Positions 1 through 10,741 of a stretch of 64,000 nt of DNA are shown here, piece after piece. How positions within the stretch are numbered: the stretch's first letter is position 1; every line of letters begins with the position of its first letter. The stretch spans positions 13,050,001 through 13,114,000 of the forward strand of contig OU015649.1 of assembly GCA_907165275.2 (NCBI GenBank), in the 5' to 3' direction. The position numbers were made by a program, and so were the translations under genes. The notes below the pieces were generated by a model. That model was given only the letters and a program-made list of their open reading frames with translations, was not told where the DNA came from and made no database searches. Origin of the DNA: Zygaena filipendulae (taxonomy: Eukaryota; Arthropoda; Insecta; Lepidoptera; Zygaenidae).

Positions 1-482
1 TAAAAATGGTTAAAAATGGATTTTCTTGGGTTATAAGGTGCTGTATTGGACAATAATTTTCACAGTGACGGTTTTTTATGTGCTCAATAAGATATACCTA
101 TGACATTTCGAGCTGATTTCTTCGGTTTCCTCCAAGAGCTCCGAGAAAGTTCTTGCAAGCTTATAGTACCGTGGCTTGCAATTTCAAACCGCACAATGAA
201 GCGTTTTAATAGAAAACACATTGATCTAATTAATTTACCCGAAACTGGATAAATGCATTATATGCGAAATTCTATAAAAAAAAGAAAGAAGAAAGTACAA
301 TAAACCCTATATGCGTACATTAACAGTTGTCGCGGGTGAAACGAGTATTACATTAACGAGCAGGATTAAAAATATACAGTATTTTATGGGAAATAAAGAA
401 ACTGCCTCACATAACTTTAGAAACAAAAAAAGTTCAAAATAAAATAATAATTGAAACCATTGACAAACGAAATTAATTCAAA
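1..482. other. Non-coding stretch, no gene seen
   Basis: AT-rich sequence with stops in all frames and no recognisable exon. A short gcgggtgaaac motif near 334 may be the relic of a Helitron-like 3' end. Nothing else is supported. Confidence 0.5.
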
Positions 483-768
483 CTAGCTATGCCCAGCGGT
501 TTCACCCGCGTGAGTTTCGGAATTCCCGCAGGAAGTCCAAATAGCGTAATTTACTCTTTATAACATCAGGTAATTAGCAGTGAAAGTCCAATCAAAATCG
601 GTCCAACCGTTTCGGAGATTCACCCTCGTGAGTTTCGGAATTCCCGCAGAAACTCCAATTTTTTTTTTCATATTCTTCTTCACCTTAAAATAGCAAACAC
701 AACAAAAAAGAATTAGCGAAATTGGTCCAGCCGTTCACGCGTGGTGCCGTGACCAAGTGAAATAGGGA
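483..768 (-). mobile_element. Non-autonomous Helitron-like element, composite copy
   Basis: It begins with CTAG on the + strand, followed by a degraded gcggtttcacccgcg hairpin, and carries a second internal hairpin block near 620. It ends in aaataggga. Read on the minus strand it has the same order as the + copies at 19535-19830 and 32030-32312, including the ccgttcacgcg and gtgccgtgacc blocks. The doubled gagtttcggaattcccgcag block suggests that one copy inserted into or fused with another. It has no coding capacity. Confidence 0.75.
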
Positions 769-1288
769 TTAATTTAAGAACAAATGCCATATTTGCCTTG
801 AAAAGATTGCCTCTGGCAATAAAACTGCCCTTTGCTCTATCTTTAATATTTCTTTTGGGGCAATAAAGTTTCTATATTTGATTTGTTTTTTTTTTCGAAA
901 TAAATTTATTAATAGGACACCTTGTTAAAAAATATAAGAAAATGATACACCGCTGACGAACCCCATATTAGAATGCGAGCTAAATATTGCCTTCAGTGTG
1001 CATGAGTGTAAAGAAAAGGTGCCAAAAATTCCAGTCCCCTTTTTTCCTTGTCTCTTGTCTCTCGAAACCAAAAAATGGCATTCCAAATGAAAAATAATGA
1101 AAAGGATGATAGTGTAGCAGTAGGTATTGCAATCATTATTCAGTGACAATATTTTGCTAACAGATTTGTTCTCCTTTGTTTTGTCTGTACTTACTCGTTA
1201 TTTTGTTAGTATTTTTCAGTTTGGTAGAGTTAACAACACTGAATGGGTTCTTAGACCCGCTTATGACTTTCATTTATGACGATTTAAA
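769..1288. other. Non-coding stretch, no gene seen
   Basis: AT-rich sequence. The short open frames on both strands have no domain-like content and no splice context. Confidence 0.5.
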
Positions 1289-1483
1289 TCTTACTATTAT
1301 AAATGCGAGCAGCGAGAGTGAGTTTGTTTGTTACGCTTTCACAGCTGAACGGCTCAACCGATCATCATGGAATTTGGCATACACGTTGTCTGAGGTACAG
1401 AAAAGGATATAGGGTACTTTTTGTAACGGGACTCCCATGGGAACTTCGAAAGTAATGCAGGTGAAACCGCGGGGAGCAGCTAG
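1289..1483 (+). mobile_element. Non-autonomous Helitron-like element
   Basis: Starts TCTTACTATTATAAATG and ends ggtgaaaccgcggggagcagCTAG, followed by T. The body holds the shared blocks acgctttcac, cggctcaaccgatcatcatg, atacacgttgtc and tagggtacttttt. A 5' TC, a 3' CTAG preceded by a GC-rich palindrome, and A/T flanks are Helitron traits. The body matches many other copies in this window. Confidence 0.85.
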
Positions 1484-1640
1484 TGAACAATAAATATATA
1501 AATGAATAAACGTGCTGTGTAACTTTTAACACTATTATCTATAGCCTCTTAACAAATATTTCTTCGGGAGTCCTTAATTTTTACATGCCTTATGTTAATT
1601 TTTCACGAAACTTTCATTTCTTTTAACTTGATTTAAGTAT

Positions 1641-1804
1641 TCCCTAATTAAGTCCCTAAGTAAATGCGAAAGTAACTGTCTGTCTGTCTGTTATACATTC
1701 ACGCCTTAACAGCCCAACCGATCATCATGATAGGGTACTTTTTATCCCAGAATTCCCGCAGGAACTCCGAAATTAACGCGTGTGAAACCGTGGGGAGCAA
1801 CTAG
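1641..1804 (+). mobile_element. Non-autonomous Helitron-like element with TGTC microsatellite
   Basis: The 5' end is degraded (tccctaatta). It contains ctgtctgtctgtctg, then the shared body, and ends gtgaaaccgtggggagcaaCTAG. An embedded TGTC repeat just inside the 5' end is a feature of this family in the window (also at 34633 and 16235). Confidence 0.8.
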
Positions 1805-2785
1805 TTTTTTTATAAACGTATCTATAGTTAGGTTTATGCCTACTAATTTTTAGCGGATCCCATTAATTCTTTACTCCACACAAATTGTCGTGGATGTAAA
1901 ACAAAAGCACAAAGCTGATGAGAGAGTTGAAGAAACCATGTTTTTAAAATCTCAAAACCAGTAGGTAGTCTTTTTTTTTCGGGCAAAAAAGTAATTTGTC
2001 ATCATGGACACTATTATATCCTTTTGGCTTTCACTCTTCTTTCGAATATCTTGTATGTCTAGCGAATTATCTCCTTGTTAATTAAATTACTTGGGCCAAC
2101 CCTACGGACATCGTTATTTCATAATGAGGAGTCAGATAACGTACGGGCGCGGCGTCGTCGCCTAAACGCAGTAATAGCTATATCCAATAATATATCTATG
2201 TATATCTTCTATTTATGAAAAATTTCATACGGTTTTACTCATGAAATTCTAAATATCATGTCAAGTTCCAGCGGAGAAGAGCTCAAGAGAAGAGTGCAAC
2301 ACTTTTTTTACAAAAAGACTGAAAAAAAATTCGTGTAGGTACCCACGTGAAAACATATTAGGGAAACGGCACACCGTCCTTTTTGTTAAAAACAGTTAAA
2401 AAATTTGATGCAGGGAAAAAAGTGAATTTCATAAACAACCGGTTCAAAATGGCCGCCTATTGTTTAACCGCCCCCGGCAATCGTTCACTAGGTACCTATT
2501 CTGCTGTACGAGAAACTTAGCAAACAGTTGTTATTTGCTGCTCTTATAAATTTACATATTGTATTATGCTACGAGAAATTATTTTCCAGAGTTAAAAAGA
2601 ACATTGACCGTGGTGGGCTTAGAATATATACGTATCTACTTATACCGATGCCTGCACTGTTGTGAAGTACCATTATTGTATTTAATGTTTTCTATCCCGT
2701 AGGAGCCCCCCTTTCAGATATCATACCATCTTATCAGAACATTGTATCAGATCTAATTAGATTGATAAACACTGTCATGTTCTCT
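1805..2785. other. Non-coding stretch, no gene seen
   Basis: No exon is supported. A short GC-rich patch lies near 2148-2165 (acgggcgcggcgtcgtcgcc). No RNA gene or second repeat copy was recognised. Confidence 0.45.
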
Positions 2786-2971
2786 GACCGGCCCCCTTAG
2801 CCAAATTGACAATTTATGATCGTTAACGTAACGTTGGGAAAAATTGGACTTTTGATTGGACGATATCACGTTACTACGTGACATGACGATACGTTCTTTA
2901 GTTTTCTATAGAAAACGCTATGACGTTAACGTTTAATTATAGATTGTTTACTTAGCTAAGGGGACTGGTTC
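2786..2971. mobile_element. MITE with imperfect terminal inverted repeats
   Basis: The left end is gaccggcccccttagccaa. The right end, reverse-complemented, is gaaccagtccccttagctaa. The 186-bp interior is AT-rich and also partly palindromic (acgttaacg and similar motifs). The arms match over about 18 bases with a few differences. The superfamily is not determined and no target duplication is clear. Confidence 0.6.
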
Positions 2972-3485
2972 CATTTGTAACCCAAATAACGATTGAAAAT
3001 GACAAAAAAACATCATTTCAAAGTCAATAAAATATGGAAACTATCATATGCCTGTAGCAATCGTATCGAGCAAGTAAATTATAAAAGTAATTTTACGCCG
3101 CCTCGTCGTAGCTCGTTCTGTAACAAGTGGAAAAACATTGGATAGAGGATGGATACCCGCTGAATAAAAGCATTGGAGCTCGAATTTCATTTATAGACAA
3201 AGAGCTGAAATCTAATTTTGGCTTGCATTGACTATTTTTCTAATTTACTATTTATATTTTGCGATTAGTCATAAACATTTAAGTCCTTCTAAATAAAAAA
3301 TTACATGACGGGATAAATTTTTTTTTAAACCATCATTCTAGTTATACTGCCATAAAAATCATCGCTCAGTCTGTAAACTATTTTTTTAAAGTTATTTAGC
3401 CGTTATTTTTTAAAACCTTTTTGGTCGCAATGGGAGTAAAATATCAAGGTTGTTTTCGAGTGTATTTTAAGCGAAACTAAGTAGT
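2972..3485. other. Non-coding stretch, no gene seen
   Basis: AT-rich sequence with no supported exon. Nothing distinctive was recognised before the hairpin at 3486. Confidence 0.45.
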
Positions 3486-3519
3486 AAACTGACGTGACAG
3501 AAGTCTGTCACGTCAGTTT
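3486..3519. repeat. Perfect 16-bp inverted repeat, 2-nt loop
   Basis: The left arm AAACTGACGTGACAGA (3486-3501) and right arm TCTGTCACGTCAGTTT (3504-3519) are exact reverse complements around the loop AG. It directly precedes a Helitron-like end at 3544. Confidence 0.9.
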
Positions 3520-3543
3520 TAACGGTTCTTTTTACAAAAAAAA

Positions 3544-3630
3544 CTAGCTGTTCCTCCGCGGTTTACCTGCATGAATCTCACTCTCTGATACTCGGATAAC
3601 GTAGTTTTCTGTTAGTGAAAGCATTTTTGG
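3544..3630 (-). mobile_element. Helitron-like element, 3'-end fragment
   Basis: CTAGctgttcctccgcggtttacc marks the 3' end of a minus-strand copy. The body decays after about 85 bases. Confidence 0.6.
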
Positions 3631-3797
3631 TATCGGTGCAGTAATTAGATTAACTAGGTCTAAAACATACAAACATAAATGAAATTAGAAACTTTACCTG
3701 ATCGAAATAGAAATTAATACTAATACTCTTCTACTACTCATAAAATAGTTTTTTTACATGTTGATCGTTTAAAAAACAGTGTTAAAATAATTTATTA

Positions 3798-4000
3798 CTA
3801 GCTGTTCCCCGCGGTTTCACCCGCGGAAATTTCAGAGATCCCGCAGGAATTCCGGATTCAAAGTACCCTATGGCCTTTTCTGTACCCCTGACAATGTGTA
3901 GGTATACAAAATTTAATGATGATGAGCCGTTAAGGGTGTGAAAGCGTAACAGACAGACAGACAGACAGAGTTACTTTCGCATTTAGAATATTTGTAGGGA
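3798..4000 (-). mobile_element. Non-autonomous Helitron-like element
   Basis: On the + strand it reads CTAGctgttccccgcggtttcacccgcgg, the shared body, then a CAGA microsatellite (3951-3969) and ends ...cgcatttagaatatttgtaggga. This is a near-complete minus-strand copy, with the microsatellite near its 5' end. Confidence 0.85.
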
Positions 4001-4377
4001 TAGTAGGGTTTAAAGCTAAAATATAAAATACACACGACAGATATATCTAAACGAAAGTAATATCATAAATCTAACTTATATTGAATCGAAAGAATTCCAG
4101 ATGGAAAACTAAATCCTAGTTTACGTATCTCGGCGAGGTGTGATTCCTCCCCGACTATAAAACTGTCAATAAAACCATCCTCTTCGGATCGAATGATAAG
4201 TGAGTAGCGTACCTATGTACGATATATAAATGCCCATCCATCTAGTCTTAATGATACCGACCGGTACCTTATTATGTCCGTTCGGTGAGAACCCATATTA
4301 CGTTCTCATATTACACTGCGTCATTTCATTCGTTCTAGCTATTGGTGGTTAGCTTTGCAACATCATAACTAATCTTT

Positions 4378-4561
4378 CTATCTCTTATTTTATTAGTATA
4401 AAAGTGAAAGGTCACTGACTCACTGATTGAACACGAAATCTCATATACTCATATAAACTAGTTTATGAAAATTATTACAAAAGTCACCTAAGAAAGAATT
4501 TCACGGTGTTCCCGAAGAAACTCTCCAACTAACAGGGATGAAAACGCATTGAACAGCAAAT
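4378..4561 (+). mobile_element. Diverged Helitron-like element, second subfamily
   Basis: The block tataaaagtgaaaggtcactgactcac, with a later aagaaatttcacggtgttcccgaag and a final aacagcaaatccc, has the same layout as the + copy at 8058-8242. The CTAG terminus is lost. Confidence 0.5.
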
Positions 4562-5401
4562 CCCGGTTATAAAAATCTAAAATATGCGTGTGTGTTTGTT
4601 CCTGAATGGATTTTCAGGTCTTATACAAACTTTTCGTTCGTACAAAATGTGTACGATGGTAGGTGTTTAAAAAACGCATATATTCATTTGAATAAATTTA
4701 TACGAAGTTAATCTCAAACTTGGCTCTACGTCTATATTTTTGCACGAATTGTTGCAATTTTGTTTTTTACGTTTCACCTTTTATAACTTGGGGTATACGT
4801 GCGTAAAACAAGTCAGAGTGCGAAACGATCCCGCGAGCTTTGAAATAAGCTTTTCAACAATAAAATACCTCGAGCTGGATAAATGTATAGAAAAGAATGA
4901 TGAGGTTTTGTTAACTTGTAATTTGTTGAAAACTTGTTAGGTATGATCTGAAGGAGTGTCCTAGAGTAATAATATTTTACCATTTCGACCTCCAGACGTT
5001 CATTGGGTTACTATTATTTTTAATGAATTCTTTGAAAATATGTGAAGATACGTGTTATTGTGTCATATCTAAGACGTTGCTAAACCTATTATGATCGTGC
5101 TGTCATTTGAAAACTGCGGATAGTTCATGTACCAACTTTATATCTTAATAATCGTAAAATCTATTTAATAATAATAATAGAATTTTGTAAGTAGGTAGGT
5201 ACCTATGCGTTGGTAAAATGATTGATGGCGTTTCGACCGTTGTTGAAATTCTTATTTGCTTATCTGTATGTTTGAATCCGCAACACGCAAAAACTTAGCA
5301 TAAAATTGTGTAAATATTATGTACCTACTACTAACTAGAGTTTTGAAGTAATCCCGGTAACAGAGGTGAGCGAAACCACGGGCATTAGTTATATACGTGT
5401 A
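4562..5401. other. Non-coding stretch, no gene seen
   Basis: AT-rich sequence. A 66-codon open frame at 4740-4940 has no recognisable feature and no splice or start context, and is treated as chance. Confidence 0.45.
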
Positions 5402-5628
5402 CTAGCTGTCCCGCACGGATACACCCGCGATAATTTCGAAGTTCCCGAGGAATTGTTCCATACAAACTTTGCAACCCCTTGGGGGTGGAGTTTCAAAAAA
5501 CCCTTTCTTATCGAATGCCTACGTCATACAAAGAATACACCCTCCAAGTTTCAGGTCTCTACAATCAGCGGTTTGGGCTATGCGTTGATCCATCAGTCAT
5601 TCAGGACAAAGGATTTTATATGTATAGA
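5402..5628 (-). mobile_element. Helitron-like element, third subfamily
   Basis: Starts CTAGctgtcccgcacggat and ends ttttatatgtataga. It is the reverse complement of the + copy at 30119-30346, sharing acgtcatacaaagaa, caccctccaagttt and ctgaatgactgatgg in matching order. The open frames over it are by-products of the repeat. Confidence 0.8.
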
Positions 5629-5875
5629 ATATCTGCCAAACACGTAAATAGTAAATACACAATGTATATAACAACCTAAACGCGCACCAGCTGGAGCTCC
5701 TAGCACAATCTTACTTATTAGTAGATATTAAAAACCTTAATGACAAAATTTCATGCATTAAAATGGCGTCAACTGGTGGCTTTCACCCGCCTTGTATTTA
5801 ATATGGTAATATAATAATATAATACATAAATTATAAGGAATGTGGCCTCAACATTGTGTGCCCCTTTTAACGGAC

Positions 5876-5914
5876 TTCAAAAAAAGAAGGAGGTTCTCAA
5901 TTCGACTGTATGTT
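5876..5914 (-). repeat. Dispersed lepidopteran repeat terminus
   Basis: acttcaaaaaaagaaggaggtt is the reverse complement of the aacctcctcctttttggaagt motif found at 12338, 34837 and 43149. The full element could not be bounded. Confidence 0.5.
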
Positions 5915-6409
5915 GTTTTTTTTTATGGCAACGTTTCTGTGTCAGTTTAATTTGCATCATCGTTGAAACGTTAAACTATTGGATGTGTTCATTTAAGCTA
6001 TTTTTCGTTTAAATGTTATTATTTTACTTCTACCAATTCTTACATAAATACTATATTTATATAAGTATATATTATATAATTGGCTCAATCTTTTTCAAGT
6101 TTAACTGGATATACGTGTCATCAGCTACTCTACAACAGATGGTACTAAAAGCAAATTTTCTCAAGGGAAGTTATGACATTCAGATAATAGTTTTATCTAC
6201 TTATATCAGTAAACATGGAGATTACACATGGAGTAGAGCGTTAGATTCACTCATAATCCCGTTTGAAATTGAAGCACAAAAATAGTTAATGTGTACGTGG
6301 TAAACCGCGAAATCACCTGATGCGTTTTAATTCGGTGCAATAAAAGTAATACCTAGGTATTAATAAAAAGAAAAATAAGAAAAAGAAAAATAAAAGAAAA
6401 AGAAAAATA
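5915..6409. other. Non-coding stretch ending in an A/G-rich tract
   Basis: A 90-codon open frame (6013-6285) is low-complexity and rich in F, I and Y, and was not accepted. Bases 6362-6409 are an imperfect (AAAAAG)n tract lying directly at the 5' truncation point of the LINE that follows. Confidence 0.5.
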
Positions 6410-8021
6410 GATCAACAACACAGGCAGCCTTCCACTTAATATCAATGATACTAGATGATATCAACAAACAGCAGCAGTCAGTTACAGTTTTCCTGGACTT
6501 GAGTAAGGCGTTTGATATGGTGGATCATATTACTCTATTGAAGAAAGCAGAAAGATACGGAATTAGAGGTCCAGTCCTTGATTGGCTTAGATCCTATCTG
6601 ACTGACAGGAAAAATATCACAAATATAACTAAAATGAGTGATGATGGTTGTGTGATGGAGACCTATGAATCATTACCACGCATTTGTGACTGTGGTGTGC
6701 CTCAAGGAAGTATTCTAGGGCCCCTGCTTTTTCTCATATATGTTAATGATTTTCCTGAGGCAATAAGGCAAAGATGTGTTTTATTCGCTGATGATACGAC
6801 AATACTAATTGACTGTAGCGATAAAGAAAGTTTAGAAAGCAACGTAAACTCAACACTAGATCATACCGAAAACTGGCTTAATATAAACGGGTTAAAAATT
6901 AATGTATCTAAAACAAAGTACATGCAATTCCGAACATTTAAAAATAAAGGGCTACAGCTTAATGTATCGAAAAATAATGAAATTATTGAAAAGGTAAAGG
7001 AAATAAAGTTCTTAGGCATACATATTGATGAGCATCTAACCTGGAAAAGCCATATAAATCAAACTTGCAAGAGAGTAAATAGGTTCATCTTTGCTCTGAG
7101 GAAAATTAAAAGTATTGCTTCTATTGAAACAGCTCTTACGGCATATCACGCGTTTGTCGGATCAGCCATTCGCTATGGAATAGTACTGTGGGGAAACTCC
7201 GCAGACATTAAGCGTATATTTATTGCACAAAAGAAATGTGTAAGAGCAATATGGGGAATGAAATGGTCTGACAGCTGTCGCCCCGTTTTTAAGAGTCAGA
7301 AATTGCTGACGCTTCCTTGCATATACATATATGAAACCGCAAAGTTTGTAAGATTGAACATGTATCTTTTTGAACAACAAGATAACAGCAACAAGAGGTT
7401 AATCACACAGGTGCCACTAAAGATGCCAGTGACAAAACTGCATACATACAAACGAAATTGTTACTATATGGCCTCGCTCATATACAACTCCCTTCCTAGA
7501 CATTTACATGAGATTTCATCTCATAATAGGTTCTGCGTTGCCTTACGAAAATGGCTGATTGATGAAAGTTTTTACTCAGTTGACGAATTCTTCATGAATA
7601 GCAAAAAAATATTACATAAATAAGATTTGAATAATTGGAAATTATCTAGATTTTGACGCAGTTGGAATAGGAATAATGATTTCTTAATGATGTCTTATTT
7701 AGTTTCTTTAATTTTTATTTTTTATTTTCTATAATGACATTTTGACATACATGGTTTTACTAAATTTTTTAATTTGACAATTTTTATAATCAATCTGGCA
7801 ATTTTTTATAATATTTTTTATATTTTTTATAATTTTTATAATATGTGACTTTTGTAATGATCGAAATAACTTAGACAGTAGGTATATACATTAATAAAAA
7901 TTGATAATATGACATTTGCACGCCGAGCAACGGCAGAATATGATGTACCTGACATAATATACCACCTTTACATGTACCATATTTTGGCAAATAAACGAAT
8001 TGAATTGAATTGAATTGAAAA
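6410..8021 (+). mobile_element. 5'-truncated non-LTR retrotransposon (LINE)
   Basis: The element starts inside the reverse transcriptase (frame reads RSTTQAAFHLIS from 6410) and runs through the stop at 7621. An AT-rich 3' UTR follows, ending in a gaattgaattgaattga tandem repeat near 8000-8019. Missing are the endonuclease and the N-terminal part of the RT. A short tandem 3' tail in place of poly-A is known in CR1-like and related LINE clades; the clade is not settled here. Confidence 0.85.
6445..7623 (+). CDS. Reverse transcriptase, 3' part, of a truncated LINE
   Basis: The intact 392-codon frame from the first ATG is probably not a true start: the frame stays open upstream to at least 6410, and the ORF is a 5'-truncated polyprotein. 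Visible RT motifs, in order, are FLDLSKAFDMVDH (catalytic Asp of motif A), CGVPQGSILGPLLF (motif B), FADDTTIL (motif C, the FADD box) and LKINVSKTKYMQF, KFLGIHID (motifs D/E). The C-terminal tail (SLPRHLHEI, ALRKWLIDESFYSVDEFF) is of the type seen in insect CR1- or jockey-like LINEs. There is no stop or frameshift over almost 400 codons, so the insertion is young. It lacks the endonuclease and cannot move unaided. Confidence 0.85.
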   Translation: MILDDINKQQQSVTVFLDLSKAFDMVDHITLLKKAERYGIRGPVLDWLRSYLTDRKNITNITKMSDDGCVMETYESLPRICDCGVPQGSILGPLLFLIYVNDFPEAIRQRCVLFADDTTILIDCSDKESLESNVNSTLDHTENWLNINGLKINVSKTKYMQFRTFKNKGLQLNVSKNNEIIEKVKEIKFLGIHIDEHLTWKSHINQTCKRVNRFIFALRKIKSIASIETALTAYHAFVGSAIRYGIVLWGNSADIKRIFIAQKKCVRAIWGMKWSDSCRPVFKSQKLLTLPCIYIYETAKFVRLNMYLFEQQDNSNKRLITQVPLKMPVTKLHTYKRNCYYMASLIYNSLPRHLHEISSHNRFCVALRKWLIDESFYSVDEFFMNSKKILHK

Positions 8022-8057
8022 AACAAACTTGAGCTACTATGGGGTTGTACTTTACAA

Positions 8058-8242
8058 TCTATATAATATATAGAAGTTAAAGGTCAATGACTCACAATGA
8101 AATTACGTGACCTATGAAGCTGAAATTTGAAGCTATAGACAAATAAAGCTTATATTCAGAAGACGTCAGCTAAGAATGGATTTCACGAAGTTGCCGCGGT
8201 AAATAGCTAATTAACGCGGCTGAAATCGCAGGGAACAGCTAG
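8058..8242 (+). mobile_element. Helitron-like element, second subfamily
   Basis: Starts TCTATATAATATATAG and ends cggctgaaatcgcagggaacagCTAG, followed by T. The interior (agttaaaggtcaatgactcac) matches the diverged copy at 4378-4561. It has no coding capacity. Confidence 0.75.
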
Positions 8243-8449
8243 TATACCTTTCTTTACCTTTATATGTAAGTATATATCAGAAACGGCCGCATATCAGAAG
8301 AAAAAATAAATGGGTTTTGAAATTCAAATATGGCTGATCGTAAACATCTCCACTGCCTACCGGTCGTTGGGTACAAGGGCGAGGGTAGATGGTACAGTCA
8401 TCAGAAGAACTATGAAACTTTTGTCCACCAACGAATCTTATTACAACTG

Positions 8450-8870
8450 TAATAAACAAAGAATACAGAATATTATTACCAACGTTAGGAAGCGACACTC
8501 TCCGCCTCCGACCAATATTCATGCGTCCTTATACCCCGTGAAAGTGGTAGTTTCAGTGAGCAATTATCACAGCTAGAATCTTTTTCTTCTTCCTCTTCAA
8601 TTATTACAATCAATCGCGATGAATAAATCGCATTTAATTCAGCCAATGAAGAATCTACATGTGACCATTTTCACTGACAGCTGACAGTTACTGTCAGCTC
8701 GCTGTCAACCTTACGATACGCACAAACGCACAACACGTGTACAATGTACATTGTACACGTGTACATGCCGGCCGTCTTTTACCGTGGGAAAGTACTTGAA
8801 CCAATTCATTTGTATGGAGTGTCACCGAGCTGGTAGTACGAGTAAACTGAATTTTACTAAGTTCAATAAC
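8450..8870 (+). repeat. Dispersed repeat, inverted copy at 18583-18850
   Basis: The blocks aacaaagaatacaga, gcgacactctccgcctcc, ctgacagttactgtcagc, caacacgtgtac, ggaaagtacttgaacc and ggagtgtcaccg recur, reverse-complemented and in the same order, at 18583-18850. A sub-block (atcgcatttaattcagccaatg) also recurs at 14510-14530. The element type and ends are not known; no coding frame was recognised. Confidence 0.65.
8733..8762. repeat. Perfect 30-nt palindrome
   Basis: ACACGTGTACAATGT (8733-8747) is followed immediately by its exact reverse complement (8748-8762). CACGTG occurs in each arm. It lies inside the dispersed repeat at 8450-8870. Confidence 0.9.
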
Positions 8871-9097
8871 TATCAAAAGTGTTTACATATTTCTGCTGCC
8901 GACTGTACACTCGTACAGGGTTAATGTGCTGATACCACGAATGATTTTATGATAGATTCTGCGTTAGCACCTTACAGAGACTACGCATTTGGGTGTAAAT
9001 CACACGTGCAATGTTTATTTGTCACGCTTCGATGGTTTTTTGTTTGTTATAAACGGTTTTATATTGTGGCTTGTTGATCACTTTATTTTATCGTATA

Positions 9098-9520
9098 CTA
9101 GCTGTTCCCCGCGGTTTCACCCGCGTTTATTAAGGAGTTCGTGCGGGAATTCCGGGATAAAAAGTAACCTATGTCACTCTAGCTTCCTTTAAGTAAAAGA
9201 ATTTTCAAAATTGGTTCAGTAGATCCAAAGATTATCCTCTGCAACCTCACAAACTCAAAAACTTAATTCTTTATATATTAGTAAGCGTTTTCAACCGCGT
9301 TAATTTCGAAGTTCCCGCAGGAATTTTTGGATAAAAATTATCCTTTATGTCCTTTTTTGTTTATGGTTTTTGCGTATAACTTTTCCAATTTTTCTCCTTT
9401 TTAATACCTACCTACCTTTCTCGGACTTCCATAAGCATTTGAAAAATAAAAACTTATTATACGAATTGATCCAACCGTTCTCGAGTTTTGCAGCACATTT
9501 AGGCGATAATTTTTATTGAT
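9098..9520 (-). mobile_element. Helitron-like element plus adjoining diverged fragment
   Basis: CTAGctgttccccgcggtttcacccgcg opens a minus-strand copy that runs to about 9285 and ends ctttatatattagtaag. A second, older copy without its terminal CTAG follows directly (caaccgcgttaatttcgaagttcccgcagg, to about 9520). Confidence 0.75.
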
Positions 9521-10427
9521 ATATAGATTAAAATAAAATATGTTTGTATCCATTACTGACTGTGGGGTAATTTTGTAGATTTGATGTAAATTTATACTTT
9601 AGTGTGACATTTTTAAGAGTTATAGAACCCACTTGAACGAATAAATGAGTAAAAAAAATTTTAAAGTATAGATTTATTTTTCGCTAAATAAGCAATAAAA
9701 ATTAAAAATAACGTAGGTGGAACAGGTAAAGGTAGCAAAATAAGTATGGTTTAAAAAGATACTCTGCCATTTTGTTTTTATCTCTACTTGAAATTGATGG
9801 AGCAATTTAAGTTAGAGAAGACGAAACCCTTGATCATTGACACTAGAGACAAAAAAAGTACCTATAGCTATTCTCTAGAGATCTCGGGTCGGCACTATAA
9901 CGACGAACGCGATTATCCCGTTGCTGTGACAACTCAGCTGGACCCTGGAGAGTCCATTACGCCATGAATAGCCCCGAATAGTGTGTCTGGACCATTGTCA
10001 ACAAATATTTGAAGGACGCGCACGTTTTGGGCGAGTTACGAGTTATTAGGAACGAATTGCTAACGGCCGTGTGCACGCGTTCCTCAACAATAGATTTGGC
10101 TCCAAATTTTATTATCAAGCATACCTATTAGAAGGTACAGTTAGAGCCGGCATTGAACGAAAGTGTGAACTAGTGAAGTGTTATAATTTAAGTTTTTTCA
10201 TTCTATTTACTTGAATAACAATGACTGTTTGTTAGAAAAGTGAGAACAGAAAAGTGTTTTGAGTTAGGAACATGACTGTTGTTAATGATGTTGAGAAGAA
10301 CAAAGAACAAAGACGTCGAATTAAAAAAAATAACATAAAATATTAAGTGAGTAGATGGGCGACGCACTGGCCGGTTAAAAAAAAAACTTGAAGTGAAAAA
10401 TTTGCTATCTTTATTCCTAAATAGAAT
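9521..10427. other. Intergenic stretch with a 5'UTR-like segment
   Basis: Mostly featureless. The part from about 9890 to 10350 is less AT-rich at first (gcgcacgttttgggcgag, cggccgtgtgcacgcg) and ends with a strong splice-donor match (gtgagt at 10347). A short frame ATGACTGTTGTTAATG at 10272 meets a stop just before that donor. It could be a promoter and non-coding first exon, but no downstream exon was found. Confidence 0.25.
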
Positions 10428-10599
10428 CTCTCTCTATTTCTCTTTGTCGCGGCGTGGTCACGGCATCACGCGTGAACAGCTGGACCGATCACCATTAAAT
10501 TTTGCATATACACGTTGTCAGTGGTAGGTACACTTTTTATCCCGCTATTCCCTCGGGAACTCCGAAATTACCGCGGGTGAAACCGCGGGGGACAGCTAG
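10428..10599 (+). mobile_element. Non-autonomous Helitron-like element, 5' end diverged
   Basis: Contains the ggtcacggcatcacgcgtgaacagctgg body and ends ttaccgcgggtgaaaccgcgg...gacagCTAG, followed by T. The 3' hairpin is intact. Confidence 0.8.
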
Positions 10600-10741
10600 T
10601 GTTAGAATATTATTATTTTTACGGCGAGCGCGCCAAGTTGAATCCCTCGTTACGTTCAGGATTCTACTTTAGAATCCCGAGCGCAGCACGTGCCTTCTTC
10701 AATTCTGAATCAAAAATAGCGAATTCGCTTTATAAATATTA

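Noticed and set aside
5366..5647. 93-codon open frame
   Set aside because: Translation of a Helitron-like element that is repeated in reverse at 30119-30346.
6013..6285. 90-codon open frame
   Set aside because: Low-complexity F/I/Y-rich translation of AT-rich DNA, with no recognisable feature.
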